Source: Dolomedes plantarius (lineage: Eukaryota > Arthropoda > Arachnida > Araneae > Dolomedidae). Taken from it: a stretch of 64,000 nt of DNA. A program made the position numbers and the translations under genes. Location: NCBI GenBank assembly GCA_907164885.2, contig OU015492.1, positions 195,946,960 to 196,010,959 on the forward strand. Reading direction: 5' to 3'. The notes beneath the pieces are model-generated. The model did not search any database, was not told the origin of the DNA, and was given only the letters and a program-made list of their open reading frames with translations. Positions 48,539-60,954 of this stretch are shown piece by piece (the stretch's first letter is position 1; each line of letters opens with the position of its first letter).

Positions 48539-51345
48539 AATAATACTCGTGCATATTTAAAATCTCAAGCAACGTTTCTTTTATAGATTTCTTTAGAAAA
48601 AGATTTTAACAATTAAAAAAAGTTAACTATACACTTTAAAAAAATTAATCTTTTTTTATTCGTTTATAACTTTCATATGGGCCCAAGGAGGTTTTTTTTT
48701 TACGACAATATGGTATGCAACACGATTAAAACAAAATTCGTTTGAAACAATAGTAGCTCTCTCAAAAAGAACTGTAATGGATGCATTGTTAAAATGAAAA
48801 TTGAAATAATCCTAGATTTTTAATATCTTTTTAAAACAGAAATTTAAACCATTGTTTGCAATTTCTTTGTCAAAAGAATTTTTATTAAAAAAATGCATTA
48901 AGACATTGCCCAAATATTCATTTTCAAAACCTCATCAGTATCAACTAATATAAAAAAAGATTTCATGTATTATCCAAATTTCGAATGCAATCGAATGGCA
49001 TTGTTAACGTCTCTTGCAGTCGTAACTGTTCCACAAGAAATGGTTAAAATGGCAAAGCAATTACACATTTTAAATTTTTTCGAGCTCACTGATTTTTTTT
49101 TTTCAAATCTTGAAAGAAAATTATACGCTCTTAATGAGTAATAGTTTTAAGCTTAGTCTCAGATACGCAGCCACTGATCATAAAATAGAACAAACAAGAA
49201 TTCCTTTTACATTTAAATTTATGAAAGGATTTTGGAGCCAAGTGTTTTACCCCAAAGATGACAGACAGCGAGCAAAAAGAGTGATGACAAAGGTTTTAAA
49301 TTTGAGCTGAAACCATCCCAGCGTAATTGCATTGTTTACTCACAAGCGTAAGATGAATAATATTGATTAATCGCCTCTAACCAAATTGTCCAATTTCTTT
49401 ACGCCGTATTAATTAATGTTGTAGCTTTAAACACAGCTCCTAAGTACACAAGCTGACTCATGAGTGCCAATTCTATTTCCCAATGTTGCCAAAACACCAC
49501 GCAATGCCATTGTTGTTGATTTATCTCCAATTTACAAAAAGTATCGACCTCAAAACTTCCTCTTTTGACTAATTTAAAAGGCTAATTACCTTTCTCCCGG
49601 AGCCAATACGTTGTATTTCATTATCCGCGAATACACAATGCGGTATAAAAAAATATATTTAAAAGGAATGTTATTTAACTTTAAAACTTTCATGAGGTAT
49701 TATTGAGGGTTAAGGCAGTGAAGAGGTACGTAATTTTATACTTTAACTCTCCGTTGAGTATTTGAATCTTCAGGAATTTTCGGAAATATGATCTGAGAAG
49801 GATTCGGTGCATCAGGAAAAAAAGATTAGCACTTATTTGTTGACATTAAGAAACAAAATTCCCTATGCGTCAGTTCGGATACCCCCAAGCCATAATTTTA
49901 AGGTTACTTTGCTATTTTAGTTGATACGGTTACCATTTTTAACCACTAATTAGCTTGATCTATAACTCCAGTGATTAAAAAAAAAGGAAATGCCAATTTG
50001 GCTACAGAAAATATGTTATCCATGGAAATTTTACTTTGCACAAATTCACTCTGATCACAAAATCGTCTCTCATACAACTACAAATTAAAGTCACATCTAC
50101 TGCTGCAATAATTAACCTTTATAATGAACAGAAGCAAAGTTCGAGTCACGGAGAAGCTCTTTAGTTTAATGTTACTTCACTTAGTTGGAATGGTGCCCAA
50201 GTCATTATCTAAGTATGGAACCAGTTGTTTCATACTTCAGCTTATATTGACCTTTAAATAAAGTTGTGACATTTCGAAGTGCGCTTTTAAATATATTTAC
50301 GATACCTTTAAATTGCAGAATTTGAAACGTCTGACGTTTAAAGGATTTTAGCGTCCCCCGCTCTTTCAGATCAATATTCCTCAAGTCCTGTCATCTTATT
50401 TAATATTTTTCTATTTATTTATGGATGTTTCGATACTTCGGTGTACTTTTAGAAATATTTATTTTGATTTTGAGTCAAGTTGAAGTGCCTTAAAAACTCA
50501 TGGAATTCTAAACTTAAAATAACCAGTGGAAGTACAAATTGTAGACGGTATCGATTTCTCTGTCATTTATATCTATTGTCTTAGCATACATCGTATCCGA
50601 TATCTCTGGTTTCCAAACAAACACTAGTAAATATTACATCGTCGGTGAATGAAATAAAATGTCAGCTTCATAATTTACTATTAATGTCTACTTTTGTTTC
50701 AAGTTATTGAAACTTTAAAATAGGCATATTTATTGAATTTTAGTAATGATTAAAGATACCCTAAATAAATTTAGCGAGAGATGAAAACCCTAACATATTT
50801 TTGAATTCCTTTTAGATATATTTGTATAATAAAGTTCTTTAATTTATTTTAAATTTAGTAAAGTTTTTCAATTCATTCCAAATATATATATCCCAAGGTA
50901 TCTTGTATAAAGAGAATATTTTCTTATTGTCGTCTCCATGACAAGAACCCCGAAATAAAGAATAGGCAATATAAATAATAACGCAATAAAGCATAGATGT
51001 GGTAATACTCTCTTAGTAATAATCAGCATAAGCAAATCTGTTGTGCTGATCCATATTTCCATTTTAAATTTTCAAACGTTTTAACTAATCGAGAGATAAA
51101 TTGATCTAAACTGCATAACCAAGTTATAAATATAGAAAAATCCGGGATGTAATGAGATATAAATGTCTAACCTTTCCATTATATGAATAATAGAAATACA
51201 CAGTTGTTAATATTTGCACATTTGTGCAATCTTCAAAAAAATTGTTTCATTTCTCTGCTCATATTATCTACGAATACGTTGAATTTAACGCCCTGAAAAA
51301 CTTATTTTAATTTTTCTAACTGGGTTATATTTCTGATTAGCCACT

Positions 51346-51405
51346 ATTCACATCTGAGAGGGATATCATCCCAAATATGGGATGATATTCCTCTCAGATG
51401 TGAAT
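51346..51405. repeat. 28-bp-stem hairpin with 4-nt loop
   Basis: The arms 51346-51373 and 51378-51405 match at 27 of 28 in inverse orientation, with a loop of AATA. The left arm begins ATTCACATCTGAGAGG. The very tight loop and near-perfect stem are unusual for chance. A miRNA precursor normally has a longer loop and imperfect stem, so a foldback or template-switch duplication is likelier. Confidence 0.85.
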
Positions 51406-52609
51406 GGAATGTATATGGAAAACTTTAAATTGTATTTAGTTTTGAGAATCATAAATAGTGAAAGGATTGTTTTGCAAAAAAAACTGAAAAAGTCGCCAGG
51501 GTACATCGCCAAATGGGCGCTGAACCGAAAGCATACCATCATCCCAAAAAGGTGAAATTTTTATGCTTACCTTATTGGCTTTTAATTTACTCTATCTTCA
51601 GCTTTACTGTCTTGTTCTGTCATCTTGAATAGTGGATTCCATACACTAGTCACGGGTCACCAGTATTGTAATTCATTAGGGTTACAACAATACTATCTAG
51701 GTATTAACTAAAACTTCGTCGAAGTTACACAATAAAGACTCAAATCACTGCCCAAAAAAATGACTATTACACGGGAACATATTTTATTGCATCTCTCTCT
51801 CACCGTCTTATTTTTCAAATGGAATAGAAATCGTTTTCATTAGGAAAACAGTGTTGCCAATTTTATTCAGATAAAAAATATTTCAAAAACCAACAAAATC
51901 ATTGAGTCAGGAGTTCACAGTACATGCTGCTACAGTAATAACAAATAAGAAGTGTAGCCTTTAACTGAACGAACACCTAATTCTTCAAGGAATAAAAATT
52001 ACCGTTAATCTATCTTATTTTTTTTAACCTGATTAACTTATTTAAAATAGAGATGATTAATTTGAGTCTAGTTACCCAACATGCCACATGAAATTAATAT
52101 AAATAAAACTCATTCCTCCACTAAGTATTTTTTCAGCAGGAAACACTCAAATACTCGTCAGGATCATTTTGTTGTGTTCTGCTTATAGAATTTTTTTTCT
52201 CGCCTTATTTTTGTTTTTAATTAAGTGTGTTCATGAAACGCTGGCCGCGGATGGGAGACACAAGGGCGTAAATTTATGAATTCCCGCTGGACCATGAAAA
52301 AAGAGGTAGCGCAGGGACTTGGTCCTTCGCATCCAATTTTCAGCTAAAATAAAAATATTTCTCTTTTTCCCTTCCGGTGTTTGATATCCCGAGAGATTTC
52401 TTTTTGATATTTTTCTTGTGTTTTTATTTCTTTCAATTTTTTCCCCGAGTTCCCTACATGAAATAAAATTTACATTGTTATTAGAAAAGAGGAAACGGGA
52501 GTGGCTGTTTGCTTTAATATTTTTTACTCACATGGCGGCAACTTATATATATGTTCTAGAATATCGTACAAATAATAAATGTCTCATGTGTATGTTAACA
52601 CTAACACTA

Positions 52610-52687
<78 letters not shown>
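52610..52687. repeat. (CA)n then (TA)n microsatellite
   Basis: CA repeat 52610-52634 directly followed by TA repeat 52635-52687. Confidence 0.96.
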
Positions 52688-52689
<2 letters not shown>

Positions 52690-54200
52690 TAATATTTTTG
52701 TCTTTTCTAGAAATAATTCGATTCGATGACCAGGGTAAAACTCTATAATTTCATGTTTGGATGAATTTTCTTTTTTCTAATTATCGAAGGTTTTTCGTCA
52801 CCTTACTTTCTTAAGTGGTCCCGTACTCGACAGAGTTAACATAATTACTAATCAGTTTTTTGAAAAATATGGGTATGCATAAAATCGAGGGGAAGATTCG
52901 TTTTATCGGTGATTATTCATCATGAATTTCTCGCTGAAACCCGACCAGAAAATTAGTCAAAACGCGTTTCGTTGAAGTCGAGTTTGCCATTATAATTTCC
53001 TCAACGTGGAACCTCTTTTTGAAAAACATACTTCGACAATTTCAGCAGAAATAAGAAACAAACCAATAGGAATAGTAATAACGTTATGGCTGGTATCTCT
53101 CATACTAATGATAACGTCATTTTATTCGACGCCAGTCGAAACACTTTTAATAACCGCTTGAGGATTAAAATGCGATTAAAACAATATATATTTTTTTTAT
53201 ATTTTAAAGTAGGCCGCGTGTCTGCTTTCAATATATATCATTTCCACGTAGCGGTTAACGCGTAACGCGTATCAATTTAATTTTTGTGGATATCGGGGTC
53301 GTTGGTGTAATTACTTTTGACTACAATTACAAAAACAAGGAACACCTGCCGCCCGTAATAGCATGATTGGTCCTATTAAAAAAAAAAAAAAAACATGCTG
53401 GCGACAGTCGCGCGTGTGAAATTTCTTTCTTCATTTTGCGAAAAACAAAAACGTACTGCCAATCTTTGAAATGCGCATTGAATATCGCAAAAGTTCGTAG
53501 ATTCTGGACCTCACGTAAACTACAATTTAGCAATTAAAGAACCGTTTATGAAGAATTTAAACCCTTTCGTGGACTTAATCCTCCCTGCCTCGTGCTCCTA
53601 TCTTTCAACGCTTCGTTTCACAGTCCCCTTTTGCTTGTGTAAGTAAGGAACAAAAGTGAATGATATCGCTCTGCTATCGGGCATATTTTGGTGTAAGGCT
53701 GACAAAACGTTTAATCGTATTATACGGGCAATTTATTCGGCTGGAGTTTTCAGAGTCTGGGGGATATTATCAGATTATCCGCATTATCGGGTCACCGTAA
53801 ATTTAATTTTTGCTTTCCAGTAAGTGATACCCTCTCCTGCCAGCCCTCACAAACGTGGTAGTAAAGTCACAAAATGTAAATTATATATTTTTTTTTCTGT
53901 CTCGCATGTGTAACGTTAAATGGAACGCAGCGTTTTCCGAGTCAAAGATATATGGATGAATTACGGTCGAAATTCTGTATGTCTAATATCAAAACGCCGT
54001 TTCAGTATTTTATTCTATTTCGGGAAATTCCATATGTTAGGCTGAAAACAGAGTACGCTACGCATTTTTATAAAACAGATGTTATTGACTAATTATGATA
54101 AAAACAATGGTTGTCTTCTGACAACAAGCTGAAATGGCTTTTTGGGAATCGACTAAGAAATAATTCGTACTGTGGAAGGAGCATAATTTAGAGTTGTGTT

Positions 54201-54764
54201 CAGGCCCAGATTTCCGCATGGGCAAGTGGGGAACTTGCCCAGGGCCCCCTAATTTAGTATAAAGTTGTACATAGTTTTGAGAATTTGTTTTTTGGTTAAT
54301 ATAGTAAAGGGGTGCAGTGGCGGATACAGAAAAAAATCCTGGGTGGAGCACAGTGCACCCACTATAGTGAAAGCATGCTTACGTCCATAAGCGTTTCTGG
54401 TTTAATTTTTTTTGGGGGGGGAGGGTGGGGGGTGGAAGGGGGAGTTGTAATAACTCCAGACTGTGATTTATTTTGAATTTCAAAAGAAAATTTCATGAAT
54501 TTATTTATTAACATTAAAAAGTAAATTAATTAATTAACACTTCTTATTAACATTCATTATTTTCTTCAAATTTTTGACTTGTCGGTCGAAATTTTCTTTG
54601 AATTTCTGGTCCCGATTTAAGGGAGGCCTGGGTGAGTATCCCACATGTTCATGTGGAAATCTGGTCCTGAGGAGGGGGGACATGCCCCCCTTTGGATCTG
54701 TCCTTGAAGGGGGCCCCCAAAGTCTGCTTTGCCCAGGGCCCCATTGTGTCAAAATCGGGCCCTG
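54201..54764. mobile_element. Non-autonomous hAT element, perfect 8-bp TSD
   Basis: The unit begins CAGGCCCAGATTT and ends AAAATCGGGCCCTG, inverted ends of hAT type, with GCCCAGGGCCCC repeated inward in opposite orientations. The flanks are GTTGTGTT at 54193-54200 and 54765-54772, a perfect 8-bp target duplication. At 564 bp there is no transposase; open frames inside come from the GC-rich ends. A CAGTGGCGGATACAG motif near 54316 resembles the end of another hAT family and may mark a nested fragment. Confidence 0.92.
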
Positions 54765-54772
54765 GTTGTGTT

Positions 54773-55347
54773 ATTTCTTAATTGTGCGGAATTCACAAAC
54801 TTTGAGACAGCATAGTAAAAGAAAAATATTGCCTAAATATTTGAATATTTGCCTAATGTTTCGTATCAATGTTGCTAATCTTCCTAAAAAGTCTGTAACG
54901 TAAGCCATTTAACGTATGAAAGAAGCGGTATACTGAATAACATTTAAAATAAAAAAAACAAAGTGAAAAAAGGTATTCCTTTATATCTGTGTGCGTGCAT
55001 ACTGAACATCTTCAGACAAAAATCAGATGCGTGTATGCATTAATGAGTACAGATAAGGGATGGTTAACAGCTTCGTCTCACTCAAGGTTTTTCAATCGAT
55101 CGCACCCATACTGGAATTTTACATTTTCTGTCTGAAATTCTGCAATACGCCTCGAACGATATTTTATTATGAGTTTTCATTTTGATATAATATTTTTAGA
55201 TTTTAATCATTTTGACTATTTTCAAGCTTTGTTAATACCTGGTCTATCAATAAAATTGTTTAGTCTAGGAATGTTGTCAGGCCTAGGATTTTTAAAAGCT
55301 GATAATTTATTGAATATATGCACTTTTCTTCCAAGATAAAGTTCCTA

Positions 55348-55350
<3 letters not shown>
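54773..55350. other. Intronic stretch, no gene
   Basis: AT-rich with no structure that I could recognise. Confidence 0.5.

Positions 55351-55423
<73 letters not shown>
55351..55423. repeat. (TA)n microsatellite at MITE left edge
   Basis: About 73 bp of TA repeat ending at the left end of the element at 55424. Confidence 0.96.
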
Positions 55424-55424
<1 letters not shown>

Positions 55425-56130
55425 TTAGAGCGAAACTTCTTAGACGGCCACCCCTTTAAGGTTACTATGTACTAACCCCATTGGATTCGCTCACTTCAAT
55501 GTTAACCTATGGAGAAAATTTGTCCATGGATTGCAGACTTGGATTCAAAGATTTTTTTTTTTAAATTGTACTCCGTCATAGAGAAAGAAATTTTACATTT
55601 GTGAACCTTTTTCGTTTTTTTTTAAAAATGCAATTAATATTTTAAAATTTAAATTATTCGGGGGATAATCTGGTACAGTGTGTTTTAAACGCTCATAAAT
55701 TCCTTCGGTGGACGAAATTTATAAAATGAATCCTGTAGCGCTTTGCAGAAAATTTCAGGCTATCTGACAATACCAATTTTATTTGATTATCAGCATTTAT
55801 GTACCTGTAAATAGTTGACAAAAATATATTTTAAATAAATAATTTGGGGGCAGCGCTTAACCCCCCTATGAAGAGAGAGCCATTACAATCCCTCAAAGTG
55901 TCAATCCTAAGGAGGATGGAATTCTCGAATTGTGGACTACTCCCACCACAAGAGTCTGCAAGAAGAGGAAAGGGGAAATACGATTTTTTTCTTAGTACAT
56001 AGCAGCCTTAAACAGCCACTTTTTTTTTCGGAACCATTATTGGCCACTATAGAGAAATCCACTCCTACTCGACGGCCACTTCTCAAAACGACCCCTTTTT
56101 TTCGGAACTATGACTTGCCTTAGAGAAGTT

Positions 56131-56135
<5 letters not shown>
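55424..56135. mobile_element. Tigger/mariner-like MITE between TA tracts
   Basis: The left end reads CGAAACTTCTTAGACGGCC after a few bases. The right end in inverse reads GTGAAACTTCTCTAAGG. The shared end is GAAACTTCT plus a diverged continuation. The right part repeats GGCCACT with TTTTTTTCGGAAC twice (about 56016-56035 and 56079-56107), a subterminal repeat. The 712-bp unit has a long TA tract on each side, in line with TA-specific insertion. No transposase was seen. Confidence 0.65.

Positions 56136-56188
<53 letters not shown>
56136..56188. repeat. (TA)n microsatellite at MITE right edge
   Basis: About 53 bp of TA repeat following the right end of the MITE. Confidence 0.95.
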
Positions 56189-56191
<3 letters not shown>

Positions 56192-57368
56192 TAGATACTC
56201 AAAATATAACATCAAATTCCCGCACTCGTTACACCGAAAAAAAAAGTCAAAATTAATCGGATCAATATAAAATTCTTCCCCAGAATTTAATAGTGCTCCG
56301 GAAAGAGCAAATGCTTTTTAAAGTCGAAAAGCGCTTCATTACTCTTTCAGAAACGGTTTCTGAATTTGTCCCTGAATAAGTTATGCAATACAGTCGTTGT
56401 AAATGTCTATCCCCCCCCCCCCCGGCCTGTCTCTGCATTAATGTCTTTTCTACAATTTGAAGTTTTACAGTGTTTAAAAAGCTTCCCCCGTCCCACAGAA
56501 ACCGCATTAATAGAACTTTTCGAAATTCGAGTTGGATGTTCTCTTCCCGAGGATTTAATCCCATTTAATAATTGCTTTTTTAAGAAAAAGAAAGAAAAAA
56601 ATTCGAATATTTGCCGCTCTGCGGTATTGATCAGAGGCTTAACTGGTAACATCATTGCAAGCATTAACACGAGTTTTAATTCAGAACATAAGACGTATTG
56701 ATATTTTTATTTTATATTGATTTGATAATCCATTATCTCCTACTAATAATGCTTTTCAAAGAGGCCCCCCCAAAAACGAAAGCCGCCGCTAATTTGTTGA
56801 GTGCTCCAAGCTGAACCCTGTTGCGATGTTTCATTTATTGATCGAAAATAACACACCACATGCTGGAAAGCTTTCTTTTCTTCTCATTCATTAAGTAATT
56901 TCGTATTCAGTCATGATTAAATTTAATAAGTTTTTTAAAAATTCTGCATTTTGTGTATTGAAAAATCGAGATAATTTACGGTTCGCGTGAAAATTTTTCG
57001 AAAACTTTCAAAAGAACTTTTTATTTAAAATTTAATTTTCATTCTGTAACTAAAATGAGAGCTAATTATGGTTGATGTAATTAAAGAGGAATAATAACAG
57101 AGGTACAGAAACACAAAAAAGAAGACAGCAGTTGAATTTCGGTTGAACTTTTGTTTATAATACGGCGAAACATCAATTGTTCTACTTTATCAGATATAAC
57201 TAAAATTATATCTTAAAACTGGGGGAGGGGGGGAAGTAGTCACTTCTAACGAAACTACCGCGGGTTATTAACTTAGAATTACTTATCGTTGCTTAGCTCT
57301 TTTGTATGTATATAAGTATGTATGTTTTATGCATATATAACATATAATTAATATATTAATACTATATA
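56189..57368. other. Intronic stretch, no gene
   Basis: AT-rich with a C-run at about 56411-56423. Overlapping frames of up to 111 codons at 56366-56701 show no family motif and run through the C-run and A-rich tract. Confidence 0.45.
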
Positions 57369-57370
57369 TA

Positions 57371-57687
<317 letters not shown>

Positions 57688-60358
57688 AAAATTTTGACGC
57701 GTTTTGGTATTTTTCTGTTTAACTGTTTACTGCTTGCCCAAGCGATACAGGTTGGGTTTGGCACGCTGCCAAAATTATGACTCGCGACGCAGGACATGTG
57801 AAATTTTGCTTTCCGGAGGACCGTTATGGATGAATGTAATCCTACGTTAAAAAGAGTGACTGTTGAAAAATTAATTACAAACGTAATGCAATGATACAAG
57901 TAATTTCCTAACTTTCAAGTATGATAAATTCTAAAGATTCATATATCACGCATTCCACATACATTCCCCACTAAATCATTCTCTCCTGTACACGTTACTT
58001 ATAAAAAGCATTTTGATCATTAAAGTGTGAAAAATTTTTAAACTTTTCAAACAAAAATAATTCCAAAAATTAAATTTTCTGTTAGAGGAGGATTAATTAT
58101 CACGTAAACTTCGTTGAAGTCAATGTTCTGTGAAAATTCCGTTAAATAGACGATTTCCCCAAAAAGAAGTTTTTCATATGTGGGAAACTCTACAGTGTGT
58201 GAATGCTTTCATAAAGCTTTATGAATAAAATTCTCTGAAATCTTTACGTTTTTACCTGTTATTAACTGATCGGAATCAGTGGTTTAGTATTTCAGCGTTT
58301 TAAAGAATGCAACTGAAAAAATATAACCTACTATAAAAGAAATCTGAATTTTGCAATAAGAAAAACTTTTTAAAAATTCTAAAAGTATTGTTAAGTAAAA
58401 AGAGCATGAAATGGGTAGCATTCCTTGCCGTTTAAACCCCTAATTATTATACAAGCGAGTTTTTATGAATTTCTTACGTATGTTTGCAATGTAAGTACAT
58501 ATTTTTAGGGGGTTTTTTTGTGCATACTTGTTGGCAAAATTAAGCCCTTTTTTTTCAAAGTCCCATCTCTGCACACGCAAGAAATTTGACTAAAAGAGAC
58601 ACCTTAAATATTGTTTTGAACTGGGTTTCTATCATCTTAATTACCATAATCATTCTTCTAGTTGAGCAATTGCTATTATTAAGTATAAACCAGAGCCCAA
58701 GCACTAATTGCTTAATTGGAAGTATCTGAACTTGAGATCTTCTGCCCCTGATATGCATAATGTGAACTGGCGTACCCCCTATTGATAACTTCCGACATCA
58801 TTAATGGCATCAACCAATAACTATCATAAGCTTACTTACATCCATCTAACTAAGATGATTATAGTTGTTCTCCTGGAGTGATAAAGCTGTGCCTTAAGCC
58901 ATAATTTATACGTCCGATTTTTCTGCTAACGTCATTGAGATATACGCAATCTGAGGTGCCGCCCTTGCTAAATAACTGCAGCACAAAATGGCTCTAAAAA
59001 TGTGTTCCTGCCTCTACTGGTATCGATATTCGAAACTGAACATCGATGAGTAAATCAGCATTTTAATATTTATTACTCTCTCTCTCTTCCGGTTCATTAT
59101 TTAAGCCCATTTCACACGCACACATGTACTGGATAATATGATTTATTAATGTACATTTAAAATGTAAACTACGTTTCGTTCAGACCTAATATTAACACTC
59201 TCTGGTATTAACTTCGTCACTGCACTCTGTTTCGAAATTGATAAATCGCGATGCTTCAGATTATATTTTATACTATCATACATTCAAAGTTGATTTCAAG
59301 CTCCTTTTAATTTTGAGATAAGTAACTAGCTTTTTGAAGCGAGCTAATAATTAAAATAAAATTTGGTTATAACTATAGTTATAAAACTGTTTTTAATCGA
59401 GCTCATGACTGCGAGAGATAAACTTACATTGTTAATCTTAAATAAACCGCATTTTAAGCACCCTGTATTTCTATTATACGCATTACTTTTCTATTATGCT
59501 TACAATTTTTTTTTAAAAATGTCGATTTTGATAAAATTCAAAATTTATTTCTTGAGATTAAAAAAAACGTGTTTTACGATTTAGGATGTTCGGATAGAAT
59601 ACTTGTAGTTTGACTTCGTTGTTTGTTTGTTAGACCATCTATCAGCTAATTAACTCTAATTAAGATAGTATAAGCACTTAATGCTGCTATTTCCTTTATT
59701 TGACTTGGTTGTCTAGCTCCCTCTATCCAGTCCCGACAAAATCGGGTGGAGGAGGGAGGTAAGATCTCAAGACAGTGACCTTAAGGGACCCGGGCTGGCC
59801 CCAACAGAGGGGCCCGGTGAAAGTCCAAAACTAGATAAGATTTTTTTTTTTTTTCTCTGGGCCAGGCGTCGCCAATCCCCTGATTCGACTGCAACGAGGG
59901 TGTGTTCAAAACTAAATAAATTTTAAATCATAGACTTTGAAATGTTTTAGAAATTCGTAAATCTCATGAAGGTTACTTGATTTCCATTTATTTCTTTAAA
60001 AAATGTGGATAGCATTTTAATAATCCTCTTCACTTAATTGAAATCTTATTTTTTTTCATTATTTCATATGTTTTTAATGGCTCTTAGAGATTTTATAACA
60101 CCTATTTTTTCTTTAACCTTTTCCTTACGGGATGAGATAGCATGTATCCCAAGAATGGATATATATATATACAACCCCCTTAATGGCCGCTCTTACAAAG
60201 GGGGGTATGAAATTTCCCGTTCTAAAGAGGGAATCGGAAAAATGGGCCCTGTAAGCTAAAGATTAACTGGACGCTATTTATAATCTTATGAATGCCTTGG
60301 TGAACTCTATTAGAAAGCAATTTCGTTTAATACCGGCTGTAATTTTCATTGTGTAAAC
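57688..60358. other. Intronic stretch, no gene
   Basis: Mostly AT-rich. A GC-richer patch at 59715-59905 contains CCCGACAAAATCGGG near 59732-59746. On the minus strand this is a hairpin followed by CTAG about 15 nt later, faintly like a Helitron 3' end. Around 60160-60255 is a GGCC-containing fragment next to a short TA tract, possibly another MITE piece. Confidence 0.4.
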
Positions 60359-60946
60359 CAGTGTGGTCCAACCTGCGGCCCGCGGACATTTCATGGCCCA
60401 CCAATTCATTTTTGTTGGCCTTTGCCCTTCTTACTGGAAAAATATTTTAATTTAACATTTGGAAAAAAATCGTTTACCCTTCTTACTGCTTTAAGTTTTT
60501 AAGACTTAAAATATAATGACTAAAATGTAATGCCGTCACTTAAAATTTAGGTAACGGCCATATTCTCTCTGCAAATGTTATCGCTGTTTGGCAGTACATA
60601 CGTGTGCGAAAGTGCTTTTTCTGCTCTCAAACAAATTAAGTCAAAAACGAGAAATCGAATTGAAAGTGCTTCACTGGAATCGAGCCTGAGGCTTTACCTT
60701 ACTGAACTTACAGTGGACATTGATAAACTTGTATCTGGAAAGCAGTGCCAATCATCACATTGATTTCTCGACTGTAAAATGAAGTGGTATATTAAACTAG
60801 TATATTAAACTTCTTTTAATATAAATCTTAATAAAAGTTTTTGAATACAATATGTAATTCGTTTTCTTTCTGGAATGGCTGTGGCCCTCACATTCCTATA
60901 TTAAAGTTTGATTGACCCTCGGGTAACTAAAGGTTGGACCACACTG
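60359..60946 (+). mobile_element. Deleted hAT transposon with transposase remnant
   Basis: The ends CAGTGTGGTCCAACCT and AGGTTGGACCACACTG are perfect inverses. The 8 bp outside are GTGTAAAC (60351-60358) and GCGTAAAC (60947-60954), a hAT-type duplication with one change. The 588-bp unit keeps only the end of the transposase gene, so it arose by internal deletion. Confidence 0.92.
60560..60763 (+). pseudogene. hAT transposase C-terminal fragment
   Basis: An open frame of about 67 codons inside the hAT element ends in a normal stop. It contains LFGSTYVCESAFSALKQIKS and later LESSLRLYL, the C-terminal dimerisation region of hAT transposases, where a Y-x-C-E-x-x-F-S motif is typical. The catalytic core and zinc finger are missing, and an in-frame stop lies just upstream. 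The fragment resembles hAT C-termini seen in domesticated vertebrate genes such as EPM2AIP1 or GTF2IRD2, from memory. It cannot encode a working transposase. Confidence 0.85.
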
Positions 60947-60954
60947 GCGTAAAC

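Larger units (their letters stand above)
48539..54192. other. Intronic stretch, no gene
   Basis: AT-rich without gene-like frames. Contains a strong hairpin at 51346-51405 and a (CA)n(TA)n tract at 52610-52687. A less AT-rich block at about 52235-52345 includes TTTATGAATT. It could be regulatory, but there is no proof. Confidence 0.5.

Noticed and set aside
51346..51405. Calling the hairpin a miRNA gene
   Set aside because: The loop is only 4 nt and the stem nearly perfect, unlike normal miRNA precursors. It was kept as a repeat.
54534..54903. Overlapping frames on both strands in the hAT element
   Set aside because: They arise from the GC-rich end of a non-autonomous hAT and carry no transposase motif.
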